From contig BTRK01000003.1 of NCBI GenBank assembly GCA_036245805.1, positions 40,441,215 to 40,505,214 of the forward strand: a stretch of DNA of 64,000 nucleotides. The letters are read 5' to 3'. Under the pieces are notes generated by a model that ran no database searches, was not told the DNA's origin, and saw only the letters and a list, made by a program, of their open reading frames with translations. Positions 22,697 through 32,804 of this stretch are shown here, piece by piece. Both the position numbers and the translations under genes were made by a program. Each line of letters begins with the position of its first letter. Positions within the stretch are counted from its first letter, which is position 1. Source of the DNA: Pristionchus mayeri (taxonomy: Eukaryota; Nematoda; Chromadorea; Rhabditida; Neodiplogasteridae).

Positions 22697-23173
22697 CAGA
22701 GATGCGAAGTGCGGACGAGGGAGAATCCGCTCCTGAGAAGAGAGAGAAGATAGAGGTCGGGTAGGCAATATATACAAAATGTTGCGGATGATGTGCGATT
22801 CAAGATCGCCGAGGAGTCTTGGCGTGGATAACGTCGATGCTCCTGATGGCACGTCACACGCTGAAATGCCCGCGACTGCTGATGCACTTGCAGTAGGGTA
22901 GGGGAGGTAGTGGATGAATAAATAAAAAATTCAATATATGTTTTCTGACTAGCCCTATTCCGATGAGCGATGCAGAATTTTTGATAAGGATTTTTTCTTC
23001 GTAATTCGATAATTAGTCACAAATCATAATCACTAGAATTCTTGCTTCGTCTGCGTAAAGTTTTGCAATATTCCGTGTTTTCAAAATGTCTAACAGTTTC
23101 TCTTTGCTCGTCAACTACTACCGTATTCATTGATTTATTCCCGCTGCAGAATCCCTATTCCTATGATAATTCC
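22697..23173. repeat. Unit sequence
   Basis: 22700-22910 is the recurring upstream-of-exon-1 segment (gaatccgctcctgagaagagagagaagatagagg ... gtcgatgctcctgatggc ... ctgctgatgcacttgcagtagggtagg). 22980-23170 matches 41440-41640 ('gataaggattttttcttcgtaattcgataattag'). No gene. Confidence 0.55.
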
Positions 23174-23745
23174 CTATGAGGCGAATCGCGAGAGAATCGA
23201 CCATTTGAGGGTTGCAGCGGCGGTAGATTCAAGTTTGCTCGATCCGGCTATAATTTTGGTTATCAGTACTTTGAATGACGCTCTTTAAAACTGCGTCGTC
23301 AGAATATTGATATCTGTCGTCATCTTCGAGATTCAGAAGGCCAAACTTGGTACTGTTACTTTTCGACAGTCAAATCGGGACCACTTAAATGATCATAACA
23401 TTGTTTAATAATTGAGATAGGAGGTAGTTCTTTGTTTCAAAAGAAAGCTACCATCCTATTCTACAATTTTTATGTTGAAACCATCATTCCTGCTCTTCAT
23501 CCTGGTGCGGGGCTGTCGGGTGCACCAAAAATTGCGTATCTCTGGAAATCGGAAAAACGTATTGGGTTATCATGCTTAAGTTATAGTACATATGCATGTC
23601 TAACTTATCGCCAAAAATTAGCCAAATCGGAGTATGAACAAAAAAAGGGACGCACTTTTGTGCGGCGACCCCAAAATTTGTTCCGGACAAGAGTATTACC
23701 GTATCTTCAATTGCCCACATTTGGGCTCAAAATCGTTAGATAGGA
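23174..23745. mobile_element. Single arm of a foldback element
   Basis: Matches one half of the complete foldback at 42722-43616: the end 'tgaggcgaatcgcgagagaatcgaccatttgag', then 'aaactgcgtcgtcagaa...gatcataac', then the interior 'gcaccaaaaattgcgtatctctgg'. The other arm is missing, and the sequence passes directly into a truncated second foldback at 23749. The 103-residue frame here is the non-coding interior. Confidence 0.65.
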
Positions 23746-23748
23746 TCG

Positions 23749-24943
23749 AGGCCTACCCAGAATAAATTTTTGAAAGTGCTGCGCGGTCGCACATTTGCTG
23801 CAGCCGTGCTGCAAAAACGTGGTCGCAAATTCAGAAATCGGCTTCTAGACTAGCTAGAGACTCGTTCAAAGCATCAAAATGATCGTCATGACAATTTCCG
23901 ATTATCCTGAGAATATGAAAACGATCGATCGATATTTTCCCTCAGGGCATGAAAAAAACACTTTTTCACATGACCACTTTTTGGAGATTCATAACTATGT
24001 AGGAACCGTATATAAAAATCTCGTTTTTGCTTAGTCATGCTCATAATGTTCTATATATATGATACTAAACTTTTTAGAGTGTTTGAATATCTTTCCTGTC
24101 CGCGGCGATTGTTTTTCAGGGGCACTTTCGTGTCCCCGGCCCGCTATTTTCGTCTGCGCTAAATCTCCAACTGTGCCCAAAGTTGTTAAAACATTTCAAA
24201 AAGTTGGGGATCAGTTCTCCAGGACATGTTGGGCTTGTACACACAATAACATGAGTTTTCCTTAACTCTCCCACAAACATGTTATCGAAGGGTCATGCAA
24301 TCAGGACCACGGTGCACCTCTGATAAACGATCGCCGCGGGCAGGCAATATATCCAAACACTCTAAAAAGTTGAGTATCATATATATAGAACATTATGAAC
24401 ATGATTAAGCAAAAACCAGATTTTTATATGGTGTTCCTACATAGTTATGAATCTCCAAAAAGTGATGATGTGAAAAAGTTATTTGTTCATGCCCTGAGGG
24501 CAAATATTGATCGATCGTTTTCATATTCTCAGGATAATCGGGAATTGTGATGACGATCATTTTGATGCTTTGAATGAGTCTCTAGCAAGTCTAGAAACCG
24601 ATTTCTGAATTTGCGACCACGTTTTTGCAGGAAGGCTGCAGGAACTGTGCGACCGAGCAGCAACTTCAAATTTTTATTCTGGATAGGCCTCGGTTCAATT
24701 TCCAACGTCAGAAAGTTTGGCAAGCTGGAAAAATCTATGTAAGAATAACGCCTGTTTGATAAAGTGATATTCGATTGCGTCATCACTACGCCATCAGTGA
24801 TGATGCAACTGATGACGCAATACTCACATCGTATTCCTCTATGGATTTGGTATGTAGTGCCACAACATCTAAATTGCTAAATTAATCGGCGCAAAAGTAA
24901 TAACAAACATTACAAAAGGTATCAATACTTTCCGGCGCTACTG
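23749..24943. mobile_element. Tc1-type foldback (CAGTAGCGCC family), left end missing
   Basis: The inverted arms meet near 24200. The left arm starts at 'gaggcctacccagaataaatttttgaaagtgctgcgc' and its mirror ends near 24690. The right terminus 'tccggcgctactg' followed by TA (24944) matches the right end of the full-length copy at 54975-56203. About 230 bp at the left end is lost at the junction with the preceding half foldback. No transposase. Confidence 0.75.
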
Positions 24944-25562
24944 TACGTCTCAATTATCTTACATTCGGTCCTTGCCTTCCCACAGTAAGTGCGCCTTCGC
25001 TGTCGAAGATTGAAAATTAATTTAAATATAACATACATCTGTAGATTTATGCGAAATTGCGGGCAAGAAATTTGTATAAACTGAGCCGATCAAAGAACGC
25101 TTCTCACCTCGCAGCGTCCACTCTGATTGCGACGGGAACGAGAAACTCGAGGCGGAGGGCCTGCGAACAGTAAACTTGGTATACCCAACTGCAATGGATA
25201 GCCAATACGAATAATGTAAGCAAATTGCTCTCATTCCTTTATGTGGTGAAGGAAACGGCTTCCATTATCACTCCACGTTCTCATATGTTTTTCTTATGAA
25301 CTTTTCCAAAGTCGTTTCCAGGAAGAAATTAGCACAACTTTAACCTTTTTCAACTTCTTTTAAGAGATTTTAACACCGCATTAAATTTGCTCGATTAAGA
25401 ATATCGCGGCTTTTGGTTCACATGCTAATTTGAATACCGCATGTAGCTTTAAAAAATGCGAATATTTGTTTCTAATAAAGACAATTAATGAACATCTGGT
25501 CCCCCAGTATTAGTACGCAACCGTACATTCCTTAACAAAATTTATCCGATGCACCTACTGAT
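24944..25562. repeat. Unit sequence
   Basis: 25080-25200 ('caaagaacgcttctcacctcgcagcgtccactctgattgcgacgggaacgagaaactcgag') matches segments at 7550, 30800 and 38790. 25380-25470 and 25500-25560 lead into the N-terminal exon copy. No gene. Confidence 0.5.
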
Positions 25563-25655
25563 CCTTCCACAAACGACGGCGTGATCTCCAGTGAGGATGA
25601 TCATTCCGCGCGCGGAGGCGAACAGTTCACTAGAGGCGTAACTCAGATGACGCAT
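25563..25655 (-). pseudogene. MVK-like N-terminal exon, full length but donor lost
   Basis: The minus strand reads exactly 31 codons like the copy at 32056: MRHLSYASSELFASARGMII, then LTGDHAVVCGR. The loop PGK is changed to ARGM, while LTGDHAVVCGR is well kept. The exon end continues ATCAGTAGG where the better copy has GTAAGTAG, so the splice donor is destroyed. The frame is open for 103 codons upstream (to 25964), including a Ser-rich stretch EGSSSYCGSSKHSN seen before other copies. The 140-codon ORF is therefore exon 1 fused to its upstream region. Confidence 0.7.
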
Positions 25656-26364
25656 CGACGACACGGATGAGGAATAATTCGCGCCTGAGAGGAGAGATAG
25701 AGCTAGAGAACGGATAAGAATATGAAAATATATAATGCAGATGCTACACAATTCTACAAAGGATAAACGATTGGAGTGCTTTGATGACCCGCAATACGAG
25801 GAACTGCCCTCTTTTGCTGATGGAGCTGCAGCAGGGGAGAGGGGGATTGGACGGGGAAATAAGTGGACGAATACATAACAAAAAGAAGTAATCGCTTTTC
25901 TTTTATTTTTCGACGTTGGCGAGGAGTAATTGGCGAATTGCAATCCCCAGAGAATTTCATCCAATCATGAAACTCGAGTTGTCCTTGGGGAAAAGTGACG
26001 GAGAAGTGGATGCCAGCTAATGGACAGACCGAGATATAATATTGAGAATCAACAATTATCCGATTTCAAGAAGGTGAATACGACTCCTCCGCCACACGTT
26101 CCCGTAATCTTCGAACGAATAAAAAGACAATCAAATTACTTTGAATTTTGTAGTAATTTTGTAGTTTTGTTTTTTTTATTCCAAAAACATCCGAATACAA
26201 TTGATTGGCAACTAGGATACACTTCATATCCCATTAAAGCAACAGAAGCTCACCGACTTCTTAAAATTTAAAAACTTTAAAATTAAAAGTGCTTCGTTTT
26301 CACAACTATCCTAAGAAATTCTAGTAAACTGTGCAAATTATTCAAAATTCTCCTCCTCACTGAT
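25656..26364. repeat. Unit sequence
   Basis: 25660-25870 is the upstream-of-exon-1 segment (gcgcctgagaggagagatagagctagagaacgg ... gcagcaggggagagggggattgg). 25935-26010 holds 'aatttcatccaatcatgaaactcgagttgtccttgggg'. 26205-26240 repeats a motif from 5990 ('attggcaactaggatacacttcatatcccattaaa'). No gene. Confidence 0.5.
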
Positions 26365-26459
26365 CCTTCCTTAAACAACGGCGTACTCACCGATAATGAT
26401 CGCCTTTCCCCATGCACGAAGATCTACAATCGAACTGAGTCTTTGCTCAGGTTCCGCAT
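26365..26459 (-). pseudogene. MVK-like N-terminal exon with stop and frameshift
   Basis: The minus strand starts MRNLSKDSVRL, then TAG. Frame-shifted, it continues APGK-like as RAWGKAIIIGEYAVV followed by TAA at the Tyr position, then GR. The exon length is 95 bp against 93 bp in intact-length copies, accounting for the shift. It lies only 0.7 kb from the copy at 25563, on the same strand, so two N-terminal exons are tandem here. Confidence 0.65.
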
Positions 26460-26699
26460 CGAAGATGGCTGCGACAGGAGGACGAGGAATAATGAATCCG
26501 TGCAGGAAAAGAATGAGAAGATCTTGGAGACTGGAGAGTGTCGATGCTCCTGATTATCCTCCACACGAGGAAGTTCCAGCTGGTGCGGAGGAAATGTACG
26601 GACGGAGAACTAGTATTACCGGTTCAATTTTTTTTGTTTTAACAATTAAAATTTACAAGAAGCATTCGCGCTGCTGTTTGTCCATTTCCTCATGCTATC

Positions 26700-28090
26700 A
26701 TCGCTTTCACCGGTAATATTTCACTGAACATGACCAACACCCTTTAAAAATCCCTTCGAATGAGGAAATGATCACAAGCTATCGTTCCCTGATTAGATTT
26801 TTATAAAAAATATCAAACCGACCCAATGCACTCTCGTTATGCCTCGCCTACCTCACCTTGTGGTAACCACTTTCACCAAAGCACGTACGAAGGAAAAAAA
26901 ATGGAATAATCAATAATCTAATCGAGACCAAAGTTGCTGACGAGTTGCAATCGGCCTTAAGCACATCGGATGTGGCTTCACGGACGAGGATTGCGGATGC
27001 GGAAGAAAAACGTGTCTGGAAAGAGAGACTTTTCTGACAATTAGTTCAGAATTCACTCGTTGTGTAGAATTCAAATGCAATTATTAAAAAAAATATGCAA
27101 AATTGTTAAATTGTTGTGAATGTCTTGTTTGACTCCAAACTTTCAAGCCAATCAGAAAATCGTTTCAATTGTTCTACATTAGGACCATATGTTCACAAAA
27201 TCGTTGATATCTGGATTGCGCGGCTAAAAAAATATAAAATTTAACTAGAACATCTCCTTCATCTACGGTGGAGAGTGATCGTGGATGATCCTGATGACTC
27301 ACCTCACGAGGAAGGCACTAGGTCGGATGAGAACAACGATGTCATGCCGCCTTTGATATATCAAAGGCGGCATGACGTCATAGTTCTTATTCGACCTATT
27401 GCCCACGAGGAACTGCTCGCGGCTGCTGATTCTCCTGTAGCAGCAGAGGGATTGTATGGGCGAACGAGTTCATGAATAGAGCCGAAAAATAATAGTTTTT
27501 TACGAGAGAACACGCGAATGATCTATTGACAACTTTCGAAACTCTTGAGTTTCATCCCAACAACGAAACAAAAGATAACCTTGTAGAGAATTGCAAAGAC
27601 GAAGAAGCTGAAGCCAACTGATGGACATGCGGTAATTGTTGTAGCCGTAAATTTTGATGCCACCATGATCGTTCATTCAACGATTAGCATTGCGAAATCA
27701 CTAGAAGTCTTGATTCACCTATGAAACCGCGAAACAAGCGCAATAATGTAAAAAATCGCATTGCGAAATCAGTCTTACCATTGCATTAGATCATCTCAAC
27801 TTATTCACTTCTGTTTGTCAATAAATCAGCCAATTCCATCCCCATTTTCACTGTTGTAACATTCGGGCGAATCCGATAGTTGCAATTATTATTTTAATAC
27901 TAGAATCATCGCGGAACGATGGCAAACACATTGAGAACGACTTGGTTCACCTACGTAACCTCACACTCGCAGGTGCGAATTTTATGATTTTCCATTAATC
28001 GACCCGGTTTTCGTAAGCGCATATTTACTCCGGTAATCAGGATGCTTTCAACCTTTGACAATTAATGCTCCATTGCTTCATTACCTAATA
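26700..28090. repeat. Segmental duplication, copy 1 (pair at 45.5-46.86 kb)
   Basis: Long direct match to 45500-46860, much closer than typical unit-to-unit similarity: for example 'cgaaggaaaaaaaatggaataatc', 'ctgacgagttgcaatcggccttaagcac' and 'aactagaacatctccttcatctacggtggagagtgat' occur in both. It contains the array marker (26.8 kb). Copy 1 has an extra hairpin at 27317-27390. No gene. Confidence 0.7.
27317..27390. repeat. Short perfect hairpin
   Basis: A near-perfect palindrome centred at about 27360: 'gatgtcatgccgcctttgata' is followed immediately by its inverse, extending outward through 'tcggatgagaac / gttcttattcga'. It is absent from the homologous position of the duplicate near 46130, so it looks like a short hairpin insertion. 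Confidence 0.65.
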
Positions 28091-28097
28091 ATACCGT

Positions 28098-28222
28098 ATA
28101 CCTGGTGCGCCAGCGGTGGGAGCTGAGCATAGTGCGGGTCGTCTTGCGTGTTCCGCCACTCCGGGGCATCCAAGTGAGGGCTGCCAAACATCGTGCCCAG
28201 TCGAACCAACTCACAAGGGGTG
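28098..28222 (-). pseudogene. MVK-like C-terminal exon, decayed
   Basis: The minus strand encodes CELVRLG, a one-base-shifted DVW region (TMFGSPHLDAPEWRNTQDDP), then HYAQLPPLAHQVY, paralogous to SELVRLGYDVWQPPLGGPGV...ALFSTFIAA. The acceptor end is replaced by 'aggggtggtcacatag'. No exon 3 follows at the expected distance. Confidence 0.6.
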
Positions 28223-28590
28223 GTCACATAGTGTCCCTGGAGTTTCATAACGAGATCTGGCGCATTCGAAAGAGGAGAAAATTCTAAGAACTTCTGCAAT
28301 TTTTAAATTTGCTAAACGATCTCGTGGATATCTGAAATATCGACATGCGACGGATTTGCTGTTTATTTATACTAAATGATATTCAGAGCTGAAATAAATC
28401 TCATAATCGATCATACAGTAACATTCTCGACCTATGCCGAAGCTAAAACTCATCCAATTTCTAATCCTCAACGTGCATTTCCTAGTCCCGTTAGACTCTG
28501 TTTTCGCTAATTCTAAATAGGAAATGCATTTGGAAAATTTTCGGTTGTTAGTTTATGCACTATTCGTTCTGAGATTGAGCAGTGGAGACA
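28223..28590. repeat. Unit sequence; empty-site copy for the 5058 insertion
   Basis: Direct paralogue of 4810-5057 plus 5355-5400. The uninterrupted 'ttcctagtcccgttagactctg' (28479-28500) marks where the Harbinger-type MITE inserted in the other copy. Confidence 0.7.
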
Positions 28591-28701
28591 TGGGTTGTGC
28601 AAATATTTTACGGTCTCTTCAATCCACATACTCTCTAGCCGGTCAAACAGTGCGAGAGAGTATGCGGAATGAAGAGACCATAAAAGTTTTGCACAACCCA
28701 G
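28591..28701. mobile_element. 111-bp hairpin MITE with 9-bp duplication
   Basis: Ends TGGGTTGTGCAAA.../...TTTTGCACAACCCA form an almost complete hairpin (ggtctcttca and cacatactctct also pair). It is flanked by GTGGAGACA at 28582-28590 and 28702-28710. A 9-bp target duplication is typical of Mutator-like elements. The element is too short to code. Confidence 0.7.
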
Positions 28702-28710
28702 GTGGAGACA

Positions 28711-29869
28711 AGCAGACAGGCAAGAAGAAATTATTGTTGTACTCCTCAATCTCTGCCCAGAATAGTAAATATTCGAATTCGCTAAAAGACTTATCTCGCC
28801 TACGAAACCACACTCTCACGAGTGTGACAAAAATATCATAACCGGTTTCATGAATCCGAATGCGCTATCTTCGTCGAATCGGAAGCAGCTCGGCAGCACG
28901 AGAGTCGATGCTCCTGATGCCTGATGGTAGAGAGAAGTTTGAGATCGGACAGTCAATTGGGAAGAAACCATACAGGTATTGTGCAATTCAATTTTACTAT
29001 GTAGACGGGCGTGCTCGAGCTGCTCCGACTATTGCTCTTTTGTGAACGTTCAACCCACAATAAGCGCTTCACAATTTATTCAAAAAATCCTCCTCAAAAC
29101 TCTCGAAGGGCTCCTCGTTGGATGAAAGACGAGCTAAGGCACGAGACTCATCCCCTTGATAGACATACACACTCTGCTGAATTAGGCAGAACTAACAAAA
29201 ATTTAATTTCACTTTTTGTTTTATTTGTTTTACTTACCCTGCTGATTCAGCCTACATCGAGCCTATTATTGTCATGAGACTGCAGCTTTGCCAATACTTG
29301 CCTCGATCTCAGGAATAAAAATTTTCCATTCGTGCCATGAGGGGAAGCTACAGCTTTCATGTTCTTCCTTCTCAGCCGCTTATAGCATGGATCTGCATCA
29401 AAAATCAAAGAAACATATTTTTAAAAAATATTTAAAAAACAAGGCACTTGCGCTGATATTCGTCTACTTTGTCCTTCGATAGTCACTAATGAGCGTTGAT
29501 GCTCCTAACGACTCGCCACACGAGGAACTGCCCGCATGTCCTGATAGATAACCAGTAGGGAAGGGGATTGGAAGGAAATGTATGCATTACCTACGTCGGA
29601 TAAAGGCTGATTGTTTTTGTCCTTTTTCCCGGAGATCAATTAATAAAACAGCAGTCGCAAAAGAAATGATTCAACTACGTAACCTCAAATTAACAAGAAT
29701 GAAAATAATCTGAATTTCCATCATTAGTGAAATCAATCCTGCTCTTTCTGCCCAACCACTAACTACATTGCACAGTACTATTTGCCATATATTCCTGGGA
29801 TCCAAAATATTTAACATTTTACCTTCAACTATCGATTAAAACATTTGCGCTTTAAATACTGCCAAATAA
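28711..29869. repeat. Unit sequence
   Basis: Contains 'cctacgaaaccacactctcacgagtgtg' (28799-28827), 'gcagcacgagagtcgatgctcctgatgcc' (28890-28920), 'gacgggcgtgctcgagctgctccgactattgctcttttgtgaacg' (29003-29048) and 'gcgttgatgctcctaacgactcgccacacgaggaactgcccgc' (29492-29535), all unit segments. The 88-residue frame at 29011-29277 shows no recognisable domain. Confidence 0.5.
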
Positions 29870-31950
29870 TAGCATTATTATTTGCAGTCGAACCGCGGTG
29901 GATTCTTGCAGGCATATCGCCGAGGTGACTGGTCGTGGAAAGCGCCGATGATACTGATGAGCCGCCATACGAGGAACTGCCGCGACTGATAATGCAACTG
30001 CAGCAAGGGAGGATATAGGATCGAGGAACAAGTGGAGATATAAAGCCAAACAAGTACAGTGTTTTTTTCTCGAACTCAGAAGATCTATTGATAATTTGCG
30101 AATCCCATTGAATTACATCCAACTACGAAACTCGAGTTGTTCTTGAAGAATCTTCGATACGCAGTTAACACGCAGTCATACCTTTTCTTTGCTCGCTAGT
30201 GCAAACATATTCTGAATTATCATCTTTAGTGAAATCTTCATATCCTGCTATTTACTACCCACAGTACACAGTGCTAAGCTGTCATGTTTTACCCGTCATT
30301 TTAGCCAAGCACTGAACCGTTTCAACAACCCTATCTCTGCACCCGGCCAAGTATCAACCAATGTTTGAACGAATAGAAAAGTAAATAATATTTTTTTCGA
30401 CTGAAAATGCATCATGCGAATGAAGCTACCTACTAAAGAAAGGCACATGGAGAAATACAACTTGATGTTACAATGAGAAAGATGGAGCGCCGAATGGTCG
30501 GAATAACACTCAAGGATCGAATGAGAAATGAAAGACTACGCGAGATCACCCGAGTGCGCGACTGGAATAAGGAGGCCCTCAGATGCAAATCAAAATGGGC
30601 GCTGAAGTTACGGGAGAAACACTTCAACCACTGGTCGCGTGCGACCACTGTTTGGACGCCCTACAATCGTGCGCGCCCTCAAGGCCACCCCAAAACTCGA
30701 TGGCGAGATGACCATCGGGAACCATTGGTGGAGCACAGATTATGAAGAATATGGCTCCATCCTCACCTGAGCACTACTGCCTGCTGTGATAAATCTATTC
30801 TATGGAGAAACAAAAATCACTCACCTCTCAGCTTCCACTTAGTTTGTGTGCGAAGGGAACGATCAACTCGAGATACTCAGGCACTTGGTACTCAGATGAA
30901 ATGGAGAGCATCATTTTAGCCAATTAGGTGACAATTACTTGCCAATTAGGTGATCTTGAATATCTCAGACACAAAAATATTTTCCAGTGGCTTAATAAGA
31001 GAAATATTCAAATCCCGGCATTCCGGTTCTTCCTGCTCTACCGCTCCACGTATAATTTAATTCAACCAGGAAACTCGAGTTGTCCTGGGCGATAATTCGA
31101 GAAACAATGAAGTGGATACCAGCTGTCAGACAAGAGAAAATATTTATTCTTCCTTCGTGATAATATCTCGCCAAAAATTTAAAATGAACCCGGTGCTTAC
31201 TCTCTGTCACTCGCCTACTTCCTCTACTGATCACCACTTTCACCCATGAGTTAACGGCAATGTTTTATATTTTTGGCGAGATAGTATCACGAAGGAAGAA
31301 ATATTTTCTCTTGTCTGACAGCTGGTATCCACTTCATTGTTTCTCGAGTTATCGCCCAGGACAACTCGAGTTTCCTGGTTGAATTAAATTATACGTGGAT
31401 GGACAGTATCCGATCCCTCTCTCAGAAATGGTATTGTAAAAACCTAATACTGCTTATCTGATCCTAGGCATTCCACCATTTTCCCCAACCGAATCCTTCT
31501 CCCCCTACTGCAGGTGCAGCAGAGATAGGGTTGTTGAAACGGTTCAGTGCTTGGCTAAAATGACGGGTAAAACATGACAGCTTAGCACTGTGTACTGTGG
31601 GTAGTAAATAGCAGGATATGAAGATTTCACTAAAAATGAAAATTCAGAGTATGTTTGCACTAGCGAGCAAAGAAAAGGTAGGACTGCGTGTTAACTGCGT
31701 GTCGAAGATTCTTCAAGAACAACTCGAGTTTCGTAGTTGGATGTAATTCAATGGGATTCGCAAATTATCAATAGATCTTCTGAGTTCGAGAAAAAACACT
31801 GTACTTGTTTGGCTTTATATCTCCACTTGTTCATCGATCCTATATCCTCCCTTGCTGCAGTTGCATTATCAGTCGCGGCAGTTCCTCGTATGGCTGCTCA
31901 TCAGGATCATCGACGCTTTCCACGACCAGTCACCTCGGCGATATTGAAGT
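29870..31950. repeat. Large inverted duplication of unit DNA
   Basis: 29880-30350 and 31500-31945 are near-identical inverse copies (for example 'gaagattcttcaagaacaactcgagtttcgta'). An inner inverted pair, 31020-31170 against 31262-31425, is centred near 31255. The right arm runs straight into the best-kept MVK N-terminal exon at 32056. The spacer contains a LINE fragment. The mirrored 97- and 71-residue frames (DVIQWDSQIINRSSEFEKK on both sides) are the two arms of the same sequence, not two genes. Confidence 0.8.
30456..30801 (+). mobile_element. 5'-truncated RTE-type LINE fragment
   Basis: Codons 30473-30745 read MERRMVGITLKDRMRNERLR, then EITRVRDW..., and later WTPYNRARPQGHPKTRWRDD. This is the C-terminal tail of RTE-clade reverse transcriptases (ERRMLGxTLRDRxRN...GRPxTRWxDD). 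Only about 90 residues remain, so the polymerase and endonuclease are absent. The insertion is flanked by ATGGAGAAA at 30447-30455 and 30802-30810, and the paralogous unit at about 38770-38800 lacks it. A stop follows the RWRDD region after about ten residues. Confidence 0.85.
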
Positions 31951-32055
31951 GATATTGAACAAACATCCGCAATTTTTACGCTCCAACTTAAGTCCAACGC
32001 CTTACTATTTTCAATTTTTAACGCTGATTTTCCCTCATCCACGCAGCCGTCTCCG

Positions 32056-32148
32056 ATGCGTAATCTGAGTAGCGGCTCGGGTGGATTATACGTCTCCGCG
32101 CCCGGGAAGATCATCCTTTTCGGAGATCACGCCGTCGTTTATGGACGA
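32056..32148 (+). pseudogene. MVK-like N-terminal exon, best-preserved copy with GT donor
   Basis: Reads MRNLSSGSGGLYVSAPGK, then IILFGDHAVVYGR, 31 codons with no lesion, followed directly by GTAAGT. SAPGKIILFGDHAVVYG is the N-terminal signature of mevalonate kinase (GHMP superfamily), which phosphorylates mevalonate in the isoprenoid pathway. The Lys of PGK and the GDHAV loop are intact. The start is uncertain because the frame is open upstream through PTQPSP. No following kinase exon is recognised within the next 3 kb, where a large palindrome begins. I therefore treat it as a stranded first exon, although a distant downstream gene body cannot be excluded. Confidence 0.75.
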
Positions 32149-32804
32149 GTAAGTAGTATTTTAATTATAGGTACGGTAATACTGTAACTATTTGATTTTG
32201 GTCTCAATGCGTATATTTTTATCTGTATTCTCGTTGGTCCATTGGTGAACGTGTTTGTTATGGTTTATTTTATATTTTTTGAAATATGTTATCAGTAAGG
32301 ACGAACTTAAATTTTCTCTTGCCTGGCAGGTGGTATCCACTTCATTGTTACTAGAATTCTCTCCTAGGACAAATTGGGGTTCATGGTTGAATTAAATTGT
32401 ACGGGGACGGATGGATGTTCGCGCATAAATCGTATTGTAAAAACCTAATACTGCATATATGAGCCAAACTGACAATTTACGACGCCCATTTAATTATATC
32501 CAACTACGAAAAACGAGTTGTTCGTGAAGAATCTTCGACACGCAGTTAACACGCAGTCATACCTTACCTATCCCATTAATTGAAATATCACTAATTTGTC
32601 CATAAACCCTCCTGATGCCCAAGGCGAAAGAAACAAAATTTGACATGCAATCGTGATGCGCCGCATTGGCGATGCAGAACAACACTTTAGATCTCTGTTT
32701 TCCTTATTGGAGGAGGTATCATTTTATTTTGGAAAAAAACAGGTGTTTACCAAAAACATTGGAGAAAGAAAGGTATTAAAACGCAGTCTCCCTAAGAACG
32801 TCAG
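32149..32804. repeat. Intron-1-like and unit sequence
   Basis: The first 60 bp correspond to the inverse of 'attgaaatatcactaactcg' segments beside other exon-1 copies. 32330-32410 repeats 'tggtatccacttcattgtta...ggttgaattaaattgtac' from 31325-31395. 32555-32625 includes a fragment of the end of exon 1 in the minus orientation (VYGQIS). No further kinase exon is recognised. Confidence 0.45.

Noticed and set aside
25542..25964. 140-codon minus-strand ORF as a complete gene
   Set aside because: Its C-terminal third is MVK exon 1 with a broken donor and a damaged ATP loop. The upstream part is shared unit sequence.
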